A stretch of 64,000 bases of DNA from Cauispirillum nitrogeniifigens (GTDB lineage Bacteria; Pseudomonadota; Alphaproteobacteria; Rhodospirillales; Rhodospirillaceae): positions 1 through 64,000 of the forward strand of contig NZ_JBLOOT010000014.1 in NCBI RefSeq assembly GCF_049800675.1. Direction: 5' to 3'. Shown one piece after another: positions 25,082-35,577 of this stretch (position 1 is the stretch's first letter; every line of letters starts with the position of its first letter). Position numbers and translations under genes: made by a program. The notes under the pieces were generated by a model. The model was not told where the DNA came from. It saw nothing but the letters and a program-made list of their open reading frames with translations, and did no database searches.

Positions 25082-25879
25082 ATGTCCGACACCCCCATGT
25101 CCGACACCCCCATGTCCGAGCCCCTGGCCGGCAAGCACGCCCTGGTCACCGGCGGCAGCCGTGGCATCGGCGCCGCCATCGCGGTGGCCCTGGCGGCGCG
25201 CGGCGCGGCGGTGACGGTGCTGGGCCGCGACGGCGCCGCGCTGGAGGCGGTGGCGGCCTCCCTGCCCCGCACCTGTGTCGTGACCGCCGACGTCACCGAC
25301 GCCGCCTCCCTGGCCGCCGCCTTCGGGCGGGCGCGGGCTGCCCTGGGGCCGGTGGACATCCTCGTCAACAACGCGGGAACCGCCGACAGCGCGCCGTTCG
25401 GCCGCATCAGCCGGGAGTCGTGGGATGGCATGCTGGCGGTCAACCTGACCGGCCCGTTCCTGTGCGCCCAGGCGGCGCTGCCCGACATGCTCGCCGCCGG
25501 TTGGGGGCGCATCGTCACGGTGGCGTCCACGGCCGGGCTGAAGGGCTACGGCTACGTGGCGGCCTACTGCGCAGCCAAGCATGGGGTGGTGGGCATGACC
25601 CGGTCGCTGGCGCTGGAGGTCGCGGCCAGGGGCGTGACGGTGAACGCCGTCTGTCCCGGCTATACGGAAACCGACCTGTTGCGCGGCGCTGTGGCGACCA
25701 TCGTCGCCAAGACCGGCCGCACGCCCGAGGAAGCGCGTGCCGACCTGGCGAGGGACAACCCGCAGGGCCGCCTGATCCAGCCCGCCGATGTGGCCGAGGC
25801 GGTCGCCTGGCTGTGCCTGCCGTCGGCCGCCGCCATCACCGGGCAGGCCATCAGCGTCTCGGGCGGCGAGGTGATGTGA
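25082..25879 (+). CDS. Short-chain dehydrogenase (probable 3-hydroxyacyl-CoA dehydrogenase)
   Basis: A 265-residue classical SDR. The NAD(P) motif is TGGSRGIG, NNAG follows, and the catalytic set is the Ser in VASTAG and Y-x3-K in YCAAK. The C-terminus ends SVSGGEVM, as in 3-hydroxyacyl-CoA or 3-oxoacyl dehydrogenases. It leads the aryl-CoA operon and probably does the NAD-dependent step of ring-cleavage product beta-oxidation. GGAGG precedes ATG 25082. Two 15-bp repeats create three in-frame ATGs (25082, 25097, 25112), so the N-terminus is ambiguous by 5 or 10 residues. Confidence 0.88.
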   Translation: MSDTPMSDTPMSEPLAGKHALVTGGSRGIGAAIAVALAARGAAVTVLGRDGAALEAVAASLPRTCVVTADVTDAASLAAAFGRARAALGPVDILVNNAGTADSAPFGRISRESWDGMLAVNLTGPFLCAQAALPDMLAAGWGRIVTVASTAGLKGYGYVAAYCAAKHGVVGMTRSLALEVAARGVTVNAVCPGYTETDLLRGAVATIVAKTGRTPEEARADLARDNPQGRLIQPADVAEAVAWLCLPSAAAITGQAISVSGGEVM

Positions 25880-25941
25880 CGGACCCGCGCGGCGGCTCCG
25901 GCGGTTTAACAGCAAAAAGCATCCTGGAAGGACACGCGCGC

Positions 25942-27158
<1,217 letters not shown>

Positions 27159-27162
<4 letters not shown>

Positions 27163-28877
27163 CGGCCTATTCCGACACCTTCGCCGCCGACCATCTGCCA
27201 CCGCGTGACCTGTGGCCCGTGTTCGACCTGTCGGGCATGCCCGCCACCCCGGCGCGGCTCAACTGCGGCGTCGAACTGCTCGACGCCATGGTCGAACGCG
27301 GCTTTGGCGACCGCCCGGCGCTGTGGTTCGGCGATGCCCTGTGGACCTACGCCGACCTCAAGACCCGTTCCGACCGGGTGGCCCGCCATCTGGTCGAGGC
27401 CCTGGGCCTGGAGCCGGGCAACCGCGTCCTGCTGCGCGGGCCGAACAACCCGATGATGGTGGCGGCGTGGTTCGGCATCCTCAAGGCCGGCGGCATCGTC
27501 GTCGCCACCATGCCGCTGCTGCGCGCCAAGGAACTGTCCTACGCCGTGGAGAAGGCGCGCATCCGCCATGCGCTGTGCGATTCGCGCCTGCTCGACGACC
27601 TGCGCGCCACGGCCGAACGGCGTCCCGAACTGGACCGCATCGCCACCTTCACGCCGCTGGGCGACGGCGAGGCCGACCTTGACCGCGCCGCCGACGGGCC
27701 GTTCACGCCGGTGGCGACGGAGGGCGAGGACATCGCCCTGATCGCCTTCACCTCCGGCACCACCGGCCCGGCCAAGGGCACCATGCACGCCCACCGCGAC
27801 GTCATCGCCGCCGCCGACGCCTTCCCCAAGTCCATCGTCGGCCTGCGCCCGGACGACGTCGTCTGCGGCAGCCCGCCGCTGGCCTTCACCTTCGGGCTGG
27901 GGGCGCTGGTGCTGTTCCCGATGCGCGTCGGCGCCTCCACCGTGCTGGTCGAACGTTTCGCCCCGACGACCATGATGGAGACGATTGCCCGCCACAAGGT
28001 CACGGGCATCTACACCGCCCCCACGGCCTACCGCGCCATGGCGGCCCAGGCGCGGGACTACGACATCTCCAGCCTGCGCTTCGCCGTTTCCGCCGGGGAG
28101 CACCTGCCCAAGGCGACGTGGGAGGCGTGGCACGCCGCCACCAACGTCAAGATCATCGACGGCATCGGCTCGACCGAGATGCTGCACATCTTCATCTCGG
28201 CGGCGATGGACGAGATCGTGCCCGGCTCCACCGGCAAGGCCATCCCCGGCTACTCCGCCCGCATCATTGACGACGCCGGGAACCCGGTACCCGACGGCAC
28301 GCCCGGCCGCCTGGCGGTCAGGGGGCCGACGGGCTGCCGCTACCTCGACACCGTGGAGCGCCAGCGGGCCTACGTGCAGAACGGCTGGAACGTCACCGGC
28401 GACGTCTACTGGCGTGACGAGCGGGGGTACTTCTGGTACGTGGCGCGGGCCGACGACATGATCATCTCGGCGGGCTACAACATCTCCGGCCCCGAGGTCG
28501 AGAACTGCCTGCTGGCCCATCCCAAGGTCGCAGAATGCGCCGTCGTCGGCGCCCCGGACGCCGAACGCGGCGCCATCGTCAAAGCCTTCGTGGTCCTGCG
28601 CGACGATGCCGCCGGCGAGGACGAGGCCGCCCTGCGCAAAGAGTTGCAGGACTTCGTCAAGGCCGAGATCGCCCCCTACAAGTACCCGCGCGCCATCACC
28701 TTCCTCGACGCCCTGCCGCGCACCGAGACGGGCAAGCTGCAACGCTTCCGCCTGCGCGCAGGTGACGATGGCAAGGCGGGCGAGGCCGCGGCTTCCGCCG
28801 ACCAAACGCTCCGTCGCCCCCGCGCAGGCGGGGGCCCGGAGCCGTGGAGAAAAACACCTCCCGCATCAACACCATAA
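27159..28877 (+). CDS. Benzoate / 2-aminobenzoate-CoA ligase family enzyme
   Basis: A 572-residue acyl-adenylate-forming ligase. The P-loop is TSGTTGPAKGTMHAH, then GSTEM, then TGDVYWRDERGYFWYVAR and the lysine-bearing end PRTETGKLQRF. It matches the benzoate-CoA ligase group. With the salicylyl/2-aminobenzoyl-CoA hydroxylase gene next to it, the substrate is probably anthranilate or salicylate, activated to the CoA thioester in the cytoplasm. The last 23 or so residues, after the normal end near RLRAGDD, are encoded by an intergenic repeat (28808 onwards), which also supplies the TAA stop. Confidence 0.88.
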
Positions 28878-28936
28878 GGGAGTTGATGGAGCCATCTCCA
28901 CGGCCCCTGGGCTCCCGCTTTCGCGGGAACGACGGG
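28808..28936 (-). repeat. Intergenic repeat family 1, copy B
   Basis: About 129 bp, the inverted counterpart of 24434-24560. It begins inside the ligase frame and runs past its stop into the spacer before the hydroxylase gene. Terminal GC hairpins and the central less-GC-rich segment are shared with copy A. Confidence 0.8.
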
Positions 28937-29025
28937 GTGCGGGCAGGCGGCATCAGCGGAATGCAGAGACCGCTTTCCACGCTCGTGCGCAACCAGAATC
29001 CTGCCGGATCAAGGGACACCACGCC

Positions 29026-31290
29026 ATGAAGATCACCTGCGTCGGCGGCGGCCCCGCCTCCCTGTACTTCTCCATCCTGGCCAAGAAGGCGCATCCCGAC
29101 TGGGACATCCGCGTCTTTGAGCGCAACCCGGCGAACGTAACCTGGGGCTTCGGCGTGGTGTTCTCCGACGAAACCATGGAGGGCTTCCGCGCCGACGACG
29201 AGGAAACCTACCGCGCCATCACCGACAGCTTCGTCCACTGGGACGACATCGAGGTGGCCTTCAAGGGCCATCACGTGCGCTCCACCGGCCACGGCTTCGC
29301 CGGCATGCAGCGCCTGCGGCTGTTGCAGATCATGGAGGCGCGCGCCCGCGCCCTGGGCGTGGTGGTCGAACATGACAGCGAGCAGCGCGACGTGGAGGCC
29401 CTGCGCGCCGGCTGCGACCTGCTGGTCGCCGGCGACGGCATCAACTCCATCGTGCGGACGGCCTACGAAGCGGAGTTCGGCACCGACATCGCCTGGCGGC
29501 CCAACAAGTTCGTGTGGCTGGGCACGACCAAGGCGTTCGACACCTTCACGTTCTATTTCAACAGGAACGAACACGGCCTGTGGCGGGCGCACTGCTACCA
29601 GTACATGCCCGGCACCGCCACCTTCATCGTCGAGACGACCGAGGACGCCTGGCGGGCCGCCGGCCTGGAGAACGCCACGGAGGACCAGACCCTCGCCTAC
29701 TGCTCCCGCGTCTTCGCCGAGGAGCTGGGGCCGGACCGGCTGATCTCCAACAACTCGCTGTGGCGCACCTTCCCGCGCGTGCGCAATGCGCGGTACTTCC
29801 ATGGAAATATGGTGCTGGTCGGCGACGCCCTGCACACGGCGCACTTCTCCATCGGCTCGGGCACCAAGCTGGCGATGGAGGACGGCGTGGCCCTGGCCGC
29901 CGCGCTCAACGCCCATCCCGGCGACATCCCGGCGGCCCTGGCCGCCTATCAGGCGGCGCGCGAGCCGGTGGTCGATTCCCTGCAACGCGCCGCCCAGGTG
30001 TCCATGGAGTGGTTCGAGGAAACGGAACGCTACTACGACGCCCTGGCCCCGGAGCAGTTCGCCCACAGCCTGCTGACGCGGTCCATGCGCATCACCCACG
30101 ACAACCTCAAGCTCCGCGACCCCGCCTACGCCGCCGGGTTCGAGGCGTGGTATTCGGCCAAGGCCCATGCCGAGGCCGGGCGCCCGGCGCCTGAAGTGGC
30201 GCCGCCGCCGCTGTTCACGCCTTACCGCCTGCGCGGCATGGTGCTGGAAAATCGCGCGGTCGTGTCGCCCATGTGCATGTATTCGGCCACCGACGGCGTG
30301 GTCAACGACTGGCATCTGGTGCACCTGGGGTCACGCGCCATCGGCGGGGCCGGGCTGATCTTTGCCGAGATGACCGCCATCAGCCCCGACGCCCGCATCA
30401 GCCCAAAGGACGCCGGCATCTGGAGCGCCGAGCAGGTGGCGGCGTGGCGACGGATCACCGATTTCGTCCACACCCATTCCAAGGGCCGGATGTGCCTGCA
30501 ACTGGGCCACGCCGGGCGCAAGGGATCGACGCACGCGCCATGGGAGGGGTCGGGCGCCGACCATGCGCTGGACGAGGACAACTGGGAAGTCCTGGCCCCC
30601 TCGCCCATCGCCTACGCCGACTATGCCCGGATGCCGCGCGAGATCAGCCGCGAGGACATGGACGTCATCCTCGACGACTACGCCGCCGCCACCCGCAACG
30701 CCCTCGACGCCGGCTTCGACATGATCGAGGTTCACATGGCGCACGGCTACCTGCTGTCGACCTTCCTGTCGCCGCTGACCAACCGGCGCACCGACGACTA
30801 CGGCGGGTCGATCGACAACCGCATGCGCTTCCCGATGGAGGTGTTCGAGACGGTGCGGGCCATCTGGCCGCAGGACAAGCCGATCAGCGCCCGCATCTCG
30901 GCCACCGACTGGCTGGACGGCGGCTTCTCCCATGACGACGGAGTGGCACTGGCCAAGGCCCTGAAGGCGGCGGGCTGCGACATCCTCGACGTGTCGGCCG
31001 GGCAGGTGGTCAAGGAGCAGAAGCCGGTCTACGGCCGCCTGTTCCAGACCCCGTTCTCCGCCCGCCTGCGCCTGGACGCCGGCATGCCGACCATCACGGT
31101 GGGCAACGTGCAGTCCTTCGCCGATGCCAACACCATCCTGGCCGCCGGCCGCGCCGACCTCTGCGCCCTGGCCCGCATGCACCTGGCCGACCCCTACTGG
31201 ACCCTGCACGCGGCCTATGAATACGGCCAGCCGGCCCCGCTGCCGCCGCAGTACGCGGCGGTGCGGCGCTATACGCCGCGGTGGCTGTAG
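29026..31290 (+). CDS. Salicylyl-CoA 5-hydroxylase / 2-aminobenzoyl-CoA monooxygenase-reductase (fusion)
   Basis: A 754-residue two-domain flavoprotein. Residues 1-385 are a class A flavin monooxygenase: GGGPASLY near the start, AGDGINSIVR and LVGDALHTAHFSIGSG. Residues 395-754 are an Old Yellow Enzyme-type reductase: RAVVSPMCMYSATDGVVNDW, LGHAGRKGSTHAPW, HMAHGYLLSTFLSPLTNRR. This fusion is known for 2-aminobenzoyl-CoA monooxygenase/reductase of the aerobic anthranilate pathway and for enzymes annotated salicylyl-CoA 5-hydroxylase. It would hydroxylate and then reduce the CoA-bound ring. AAGGGA precedes ATG 29026. Confidence 0.9.
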   Translation: MKITCVGGGPASLYFSILAKKAHPDWDIRVFERNPANVTWGFGVVFSDETMEGFRADDEETYRAITDSFVHWDDIEVAFKGHHVRSTGHGFAGMQRLRLLQIMEARARALGVVVEHDSEQRDVEALRAGCDLLVAGDGINSIVRTAYEAEFGTDIAWRPNKFVWLGTTKAFDTFTFYFNRNEHGLWRAHCYQYMPGTATFIVETTEDAWRAAGLENATEDQTLAYCSRVFAEELGPDRLISNNSLWRTFPRVRNARYFHGNMVLVGDALHTAHFSIGSGTKLAMEDGVALAAALNAHPGDIPAALAAYQAAREPVVDSLQRAAQVSMEWFEETERYYDALAPEQFAHSLLTRSMRITHDNLKLRDPAYAAGFEAWYSAKAHAEAGRPAPEVAPPPLFTPYRLRGMVLENRAVVSPMCMYSATDGVVNDWHLVHLGSRAIGGAGLIFAEMTAISPDARISPKDAGIWSAEQVAAWRRITDFVHTHSKGRMCLQLGHAGRKGSTHAPWEGSGADHALDEDNWEVLAPSPIAYADYARMPREISREDMDVILDDYAAATRNALDAGFDMIEVHMAHGYLLSTFLSPLTNRRTDDYGGSIDNRMRFPMEVFETVRAIWPQDKPISARISATDWLDGGFSHDDGVALAKALKAAGCDILDVSAGQVVKEQKPVYGRLFQTPFSARLRLDAGMPTITVGNVQSFADANTILAAGRADLCALARMHLADPYWTLHAAYEYGQPAPLPPQYAAVRRYTPRWL

Positions 31291-31324
31291 TCCCGCGCGG
31301 AGGCCGGGCGCGGCCCCGAAGCCC

Positions 31325-33313
31325 CTACGCCCCCGTCATTTCCCGGCCATACGGCAGGGGGAGCGAGTCGGCGGGGGTGGTGGGAAGGGTGAAGTGGATG
31401 GTGGTGCCCTGGCCTTCCACCGACTCCAGCCAAATGTGGCCGCCGTGCTGGTGGATGACGCGGCGGCACAGGGTCAGGCCGATGCCGATGCCGGTGCCGG
31501 AGCCCCCCTCGACGCCGGCCACCCCTTCGGGGTGCAGGCGCTGGAACAGGCCGAAAGCACGGTCGCAGTGGCGCTGCGGAATGCCGCGCCCGTTGTCGGC
31601 CAGCCGCAGGTGCCATACCACCACCCCGCCGTCCTGGGCGGTGGCCTGCCGCTCGGCGCTGAGGCGGATGACCGGCGCACGGTCGGGATGACGGTACTTC
31701 AGGGCGTTATCCACCAGATGCTCCAGCGCCGTCGCCAGCGCGGCACGGTCGGCGCGCAGCACCGGCAGGTGGCTTTCGGCCTGCAACACCGCCCCTTCCC
31801 GCGCGATGGGCAGCGACAGGGCATGGCGCACGTCCTGGAGCACGTCGGCCAGGTCGACCATGCCCATCTGCCCGTCGCGCAGGGCGATGCGGGCATAGGC
31901 GGCCAGGGCGGTAAGCCGTCCCTCGGCCAGGCGGGTTGCGGTCAGGCCGCGCGCCAGGGTATCGGCGACTTCCGCCGGGGCGTGGGCGTCGAGGCGCTGG
32001 CGCAGGCCCGACAGGGCGCCCTCCACCACCCGCAGCGGGCCGCTGACGTCGACATCCAGGGCGGCGGCGAGGACCCGCAGATCGGCCTCGCCGCGCAGGC
32101 GGTCGCTCTCGGCCGCCGCCAGCGCCTTGCCCAGGCGCCGCGACTCCGAAGCATCGGAGAAGGCGACCATCACCGCGTCCACCCCGAAGTAGCTCAGGGC
32201 GCTGGCCGACACCCGCATCCAGTGCGGTGTGCGGCCATCGGGGCGCACTGCCACCTCGCGCCCGTGAAGAGCGCCGTCGCGCCGCAGGGCGACCAGCAGG
32301 GCGCGGCGCTCGCGGCGATCCATGTAGGCATCCAGCCAGTGCCCGTCTTCCACCGCCGCCGGGGCGAAGGCGGCCTGGGCCGGCCGGTTGGCCAGAAGGA
32401 TATCGCCGCCGCGCCGACGCAGCACCAGGATGGGGAGTGGCGCCGAGTCGAACACCGCGCGCAGGGCGTCCGAGGAATCGGCCAGGGCTTCCTCCGCCGT
32501 CTTCATCTCGGTGATATCGACCAGGGTGCAGAGCGCACGATCGCGCCCGGCATCCGCCGTGTCGACGGGGCCGGCGGTCAGGCGCAGCCAGGTGGTCACG
32601 CCGGGGCCGTGCAGGGCCCCCTTGAAGGCCGCCGCCGTCGCGGTAAAGCCGCCACCGCGCAGGGCCTCGACGACTGGACGGGCGGCCTCGGCGCCGACCA
32701 GATCGGCCCACCGGGCGCCCGACAGCGACTCGGCGGCATGGCCGAGCAGGCGGCCGGCGGCAGCGTTGGCGAAGGTGACCCGGCCGCCGCCGTCGAACAG
32801 CGCCACGCCGGCGTCGATGCTCTCCAGCACGGCACGGTGGCTGGCCTCCGCCCGACTCTGGGCGGTGACGTCGCGCAGCACCACGCACAGGGCATCCTCA
32901 CCGGCGAAGCGCAGGCGGCGGGCGGAGATGCGGACGTCCAGGCGCTCCCCGGCGCGGCCGATCAGGGCCGCCGGGAAGTCCTCGACAAGGCCGCTGGCGG
33001 CCAGCCGCGACAGCAGCGTCGCCCGCCGCGCCGGGTCTTCATAGAATTCCTCCGGCGTGATGGTGTCCAGGCGTCCGTCCTTGTCGGCGAACAAGGCGCG
33101 GGCGGCGGCGTTGGCAACGAACACCCGGCCCGAAACCTGATGGGACACGATCACCGGCGACGACACCGCGTCGAGCACCAGGCGCAGGTCGGCATCGTCG
33201 CCCGAGGGGCGGCGGCGGGCCATGGCCGCGCGACAGCGCGCCCACGCCGCCAGGGTCAGGCCCACGGCGGCGATGGCCAGAAGGGTAATCGTCGTCGCCA
33301 CCGTCAGAGACAC
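31325..33313 (-). CDS. Multi-PAS histidine-kinase-like protein lacking the phosphoacceptor His
   Basis: A 662-residue membrane protein. There is one N-terminal transmembrane helix (about 5-27) and three PAS-like domains (about 42-155, 160-272 and 285-392). A dimerisation-like helix pair follows (about 405-475), then a HATPase with EHLVDNALKY, DNGRGIP and GSGTGIGIGL. At the site where this kinase group has S-H-D-L-x-x-P-L, this protein reads D-V421-D-V-S-G-P-L, so the usual His is Val. The ATP-binding part looks intact. It may be a pseudokinase, or phosphorylate a partner in trans. Start is GTG 33313 with GGGGAG upstream. Confidence 0.85.
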   Translation of the reverse strand: MSLTVATTITLLAIAAVGLTLAAWARCRAAMARRRPSGDDADLRLVLDAVSSPVIVSHQVSGRVFVANAAARALFADKDGRLDTITPEEFYEDPARRATLLSRLAASGLVEDFPAALIGRAGERLDVRISARRLRFAGEDALCVVLRDVTAQSRAEASHRAVLESIDAGVALFDGGGRVTFANAAAGRLLGHAAESLSGARWADLVGAEAARPVVEALRGGGFTATAAAFKGALHGPGVTTWLRLTAGPVDTADAGRDRALCTLVDITEMKTAEEALADSSDALRAVFDSAPLPILVLRRRGGDILLANRPAQAAFAPAAVEDGHWLDAYMDRRERRALLVALRRDGALHGREVAVRPDGRTPHWMRVSASALSYFGVDAVMVAFSDASESRRLGKALAAAESDRLRGEADLRVLAAALDVDVSGPLRVVEGALSGLRQRLDAHAPAEVADTLARGLTATRLAEGRLTALAAYARIALRDGQMGMVDLADVLQDVRHALSLPIAREGAVLQAESHLPVLRADRAALATALEHLVDNALKYRHPDRAPVIRLSAERQATAQDGGVVVWHLRLADNGRGIPQRHCDRAFGLFQRLHPEGVAGVEGGSGTGIGIGLTLCRRVIHQHGGHIWLESVEGQGTTIHFTLPTTPADSLPLPYGREMTGA

Positions 33314-33465
33314 GGCAGTCTCCCCGTCCGATGGCCGCCACGGGCACCCGCCGCGTGGCCTGGAGTTGACCGAAAACGCAAACGTGCATGCGAATTTGTT
33401 CGTTCTTAGTGTACAGAGTTTAGGTAATCCGGCGCCCCCGGACAGTGAGGAAAGGAGCTACGACC

Positions 33466-33489
33466 ATGGTCTTATGGCTGAGGACCTGA
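33466..33489 (+). other. Seven-codon upstream reading frame
   Basis: ATG-GTC-TTA-TGG-CTG-AGG-ACC-TGA is preceded by AAAGGAG at an ideal distance, better than the ribosome site of the MFS gene about 75 bases downstream. It could be a leader peptide; no attenuator hairpin is obvious. Confidence 0.3.
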
Positions 33490-33564
33490 CCTTTCGGCTG
33501 AGCCTTCCGACGTCGCATCAATGGGTTGACAGACCCGCCCCCCTCCTTGGTCCAGGATGCCCGC

Positions 33565-34869
33565 ATGTTGTCCGCCTTCGGTTCCATCTCCGCCCTGCTG
33601 GCGGGCGTCGGCATCATGACCCTGGGATACGGCTTCCTGGGCACTCTGCTGGCCGTGCGCATGACGGTGGAAGGCTTTGCCACTTTCACCTCCGGTCTGG
33701 TGATGGCCGCCTACTTCCTGGGCCTGGTGGTCGGATCGCTGACGGCGGCCAAGGCCGTGCGGGCGGTCGGCCATATCCGGGTGTTCGCCGCCTTTGCCTC
33801 GCTGTTCTCGGCCGCGACGCTGCTGCATGTCTTCATCATCGACCCGTGGCTGTGGGGCGGCCTGCGGTTGGTCGAGGGATACTGCATGGCCGGGCTGTTC
33901 CTGTGCGTGGAAAGCTGGCTGAACGACCGCGCCACCAACCGCACGCGGGGCGCGGTGCTGTCCCTGTACATGATCACCACCTACCTGTTCGGCGGCCTGG
34001 CGCAGTTCCTGCTGACCCTGGGCACGGTCGAGGGATTCTTCCTGTTCGCCGTGACGTCGGTGCTGGCGTCGCTGGCGCTGGTGCCGGTGGCCCTGTCGCG
34101 CGCGCCCGCCCCGGCCCTGCCCGAGCCGCGCGTCTTCGGCCTGCGCCGGCTGATCGGCATATCGCCTGTCGGCATTGCCGGATGTCTGGTCGCCGGCCTG
34201 ACGTCGGGGGCCTTCTACGGCCTGGGGCCGCGCTTCGGCGCGCTGACGGGGCTCGACTCGATGGGCATCGCGGCGTTCATGGGCTTTTCGATCTTCGGCG
34301 GGCTGCTGTTCCAGGTCCCCCTGGGCCGCCTGTCCGACCGTTTCGACCGCCGCAAGGTCATCGTCGTCGTCGGCCTGATGCTGGCCGCCGCCGGTGCCGC
34401 CATGGCCGTGGTGGTGCTGGGGCCGACGGAGCCGTCGGCCGGGCACCTGCTGCTGGTGCTGCCCTTCGGCGGCATGCTGTTTGCCATCTATCCGCTGTCG
34501 CTGGCGCACGCCAACGACCATATCGATCCGCGCGACTTCGTGGCGGCGTCGGGCGGGCTCATCCTGGCCTTCAGCGTCGGCGCCACCATCGGCCCGATCG
34601 CCGCGTCGGGGGTGATGGAGGCGGTCGGCCCCGGCGGCCTGTTCGGCTTCATCGGCGGCAGCGGCGTGCTGCTGGCGGCCTTCACCGGATACCGCCTGCG
34701 CACCGTGGCGGCGGTGCCGGCCCCCGACAAGACACCGTTCCAGATCACCCCGCGCACGGCCCTGGTGATCACCGAACTGGACCCCCGGTCGGAGGAGGCG
34801 GAGGACCGCCAGTTGTCGTTCGACTTCGGGCCTCCCGGCGGGTCCTGGACGCGGCGCGGCGAAACCTAG
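33565..34869 (+). CDS. MFS transporter (YcaD-like)
   Basis: A 434-residue major facilitator with about 12 hydrophobic segments. Motif-A-like residues follow helix 8 (GRLSDRFDRRKVIV), and CVESWLNDRATNRTRG after helix 4 resembles YcaD-type transporters. A cytoplasmic tail of about 50 residues follows the last helix (ending TELDPRSEEAEDRQLSFDF). I chose ATG 33565 because AGGA lies seven bases upstream; a TTG at 33526 would add 13 residues. The substrate cannot be assigned. Confidence 0.85.
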   Translation: MLSAFGSISALLAGVGIMTLGYGFLGTLLAVRMTVEGFATFTSGLVMAAYFLGLVVGSLTAAKAVRAVGHIRVFAAFASLFSAATLLHVFIIDPWLWGGLRLVEGYCMAGLFLCVESWLNDRATNRTRGAVLSLYMITTYLFGGLAQFLLTLGTVEGFFLFAVTSVLASLALVPVALSRAPAPALPEPRVFGLRRLIGISPVGIAGCLVAGLTSGAFYGLGPRFGALTGLDSMGIAAFMGFSIFGGLLFQVPLGRLSDRFDRRKVIVVVGLMLAAAGAAMAVVVLGPTEPSAGHLLLVLPFGGMLFAIYPLSLAHANDHIDPRDFVAASGGLILAFSVGATIGPIAASGVMEAVGPGGLFGFIGGSGVLLAAFTGYRLRTVAAVPAPDKTPFQITPRTALVITELDPRSEEAEDRQLSFDFGPPGGSWTRRGET

Positions 34870-34935
34870 CCGGGGCCATCCGTGAGCGCTAGACTGTTCG
34901 CTCCCACCCCCGCCTCCTCCAGCATCCTCCGAGCC

Positions 34936-35574
34936 ATGCCGCCGTCCGACGAGACCTTCCAGCGCCTGAGCGCCCACGCCCCGCGCACCTGGCAGCGCAT
35001 GCTGTCGGGCCGGCGGCTGAACCTGATCGAGCCGTCGCCGCTGGACATCGAGATCACCGACATCGCCCGCGGCCTGTCGCGCAACACCCGCTGGAACGGC
35101 CAGACGGTGGGCGACCACGCGTGGTCGGTGGCGCAGCACTCGGTCTTCGTCGTGCGCCTGATGGATGGCTTCCGGCCGCGCCCGCCGGCGTGGGTGCGGC
35201 TGGCCGGCCTGCTGCACGACGGCAGCGAATACGTCACCCACGACCTGATCACCCCCCTGAAATCCGTCGTCGGCGACGTCTTCAAGGAGGTGGAGGGCCG
35301 GCTGATGGAGGCCATCCACATCCGCTTCGGCCTGCCGCCGCGCCTGCCGCCGGAGGTCAAGGCGCTGATCAAGAAGGCCGATCTGATCGCCGGCGCCACG
35401 GAGGCCGTGCAACTGGCCGGCTTCGCCCCCGAGGAAGTGCGCTCGGTCCTGGGCATGCGCCACAAGCCGGCGGCCAAGGTGGTGCTGTCCCCCCTGCCGT
35501 CGCGGGAGGCGGAGGCGCAGTTCCTCGCCACCTTCGAGACACTGTGCAAGGCCGTCGAGTTGGAGAGGCACTGA
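34936..35574 (+). CDS. HD-domain hydrolase (YfbR-like)
   Basis: A 212-residue HD-family phosphohydrolase. The metal-binding residues are H in DHAWSVAQHS, the HD pair in GLLHDGSEYVTHDL, and a distal Asp near KKADLIAGATEAV. The pattern resembles bacterial 5'-nucleotidase YfbR, so a deoxynucleotide or other phosphate ester may be the substrate. The frame extends to a GTG at 34882, giving 18 more residues; neither start has a strong ribosome site. It lies three bases upstream of the next MFS gene, suggesting co-transcription. Confidence 0.8.
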   Translation: MPPSDETFQRLSAHAPRTWQRMLSGRRLNLIEPSPLDIEITDIARGLSRNTRWNGQTVGDHAWSVAQHSVFVVRLMDGFRPRPPAWVRLAGLLHDGSEYVTHDLITPLKSVVGDVFKEVEGRLMEAIHIRFGLPPRLPPEVKALIKKADLIAGATEAVQLAGFAPEEVRSVLGMRHKPAAKVVLSPLPSREAEAQFLATFETLCKAVELERH

Positions 35575-35577
35575 GCC

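Noticed and set aside
33393..33400. GTTCGTTC as a LexA box
   Set aside because: The two GTTC units are adjacent, without the 7-base spacing of the alphaproteobacterial operator.
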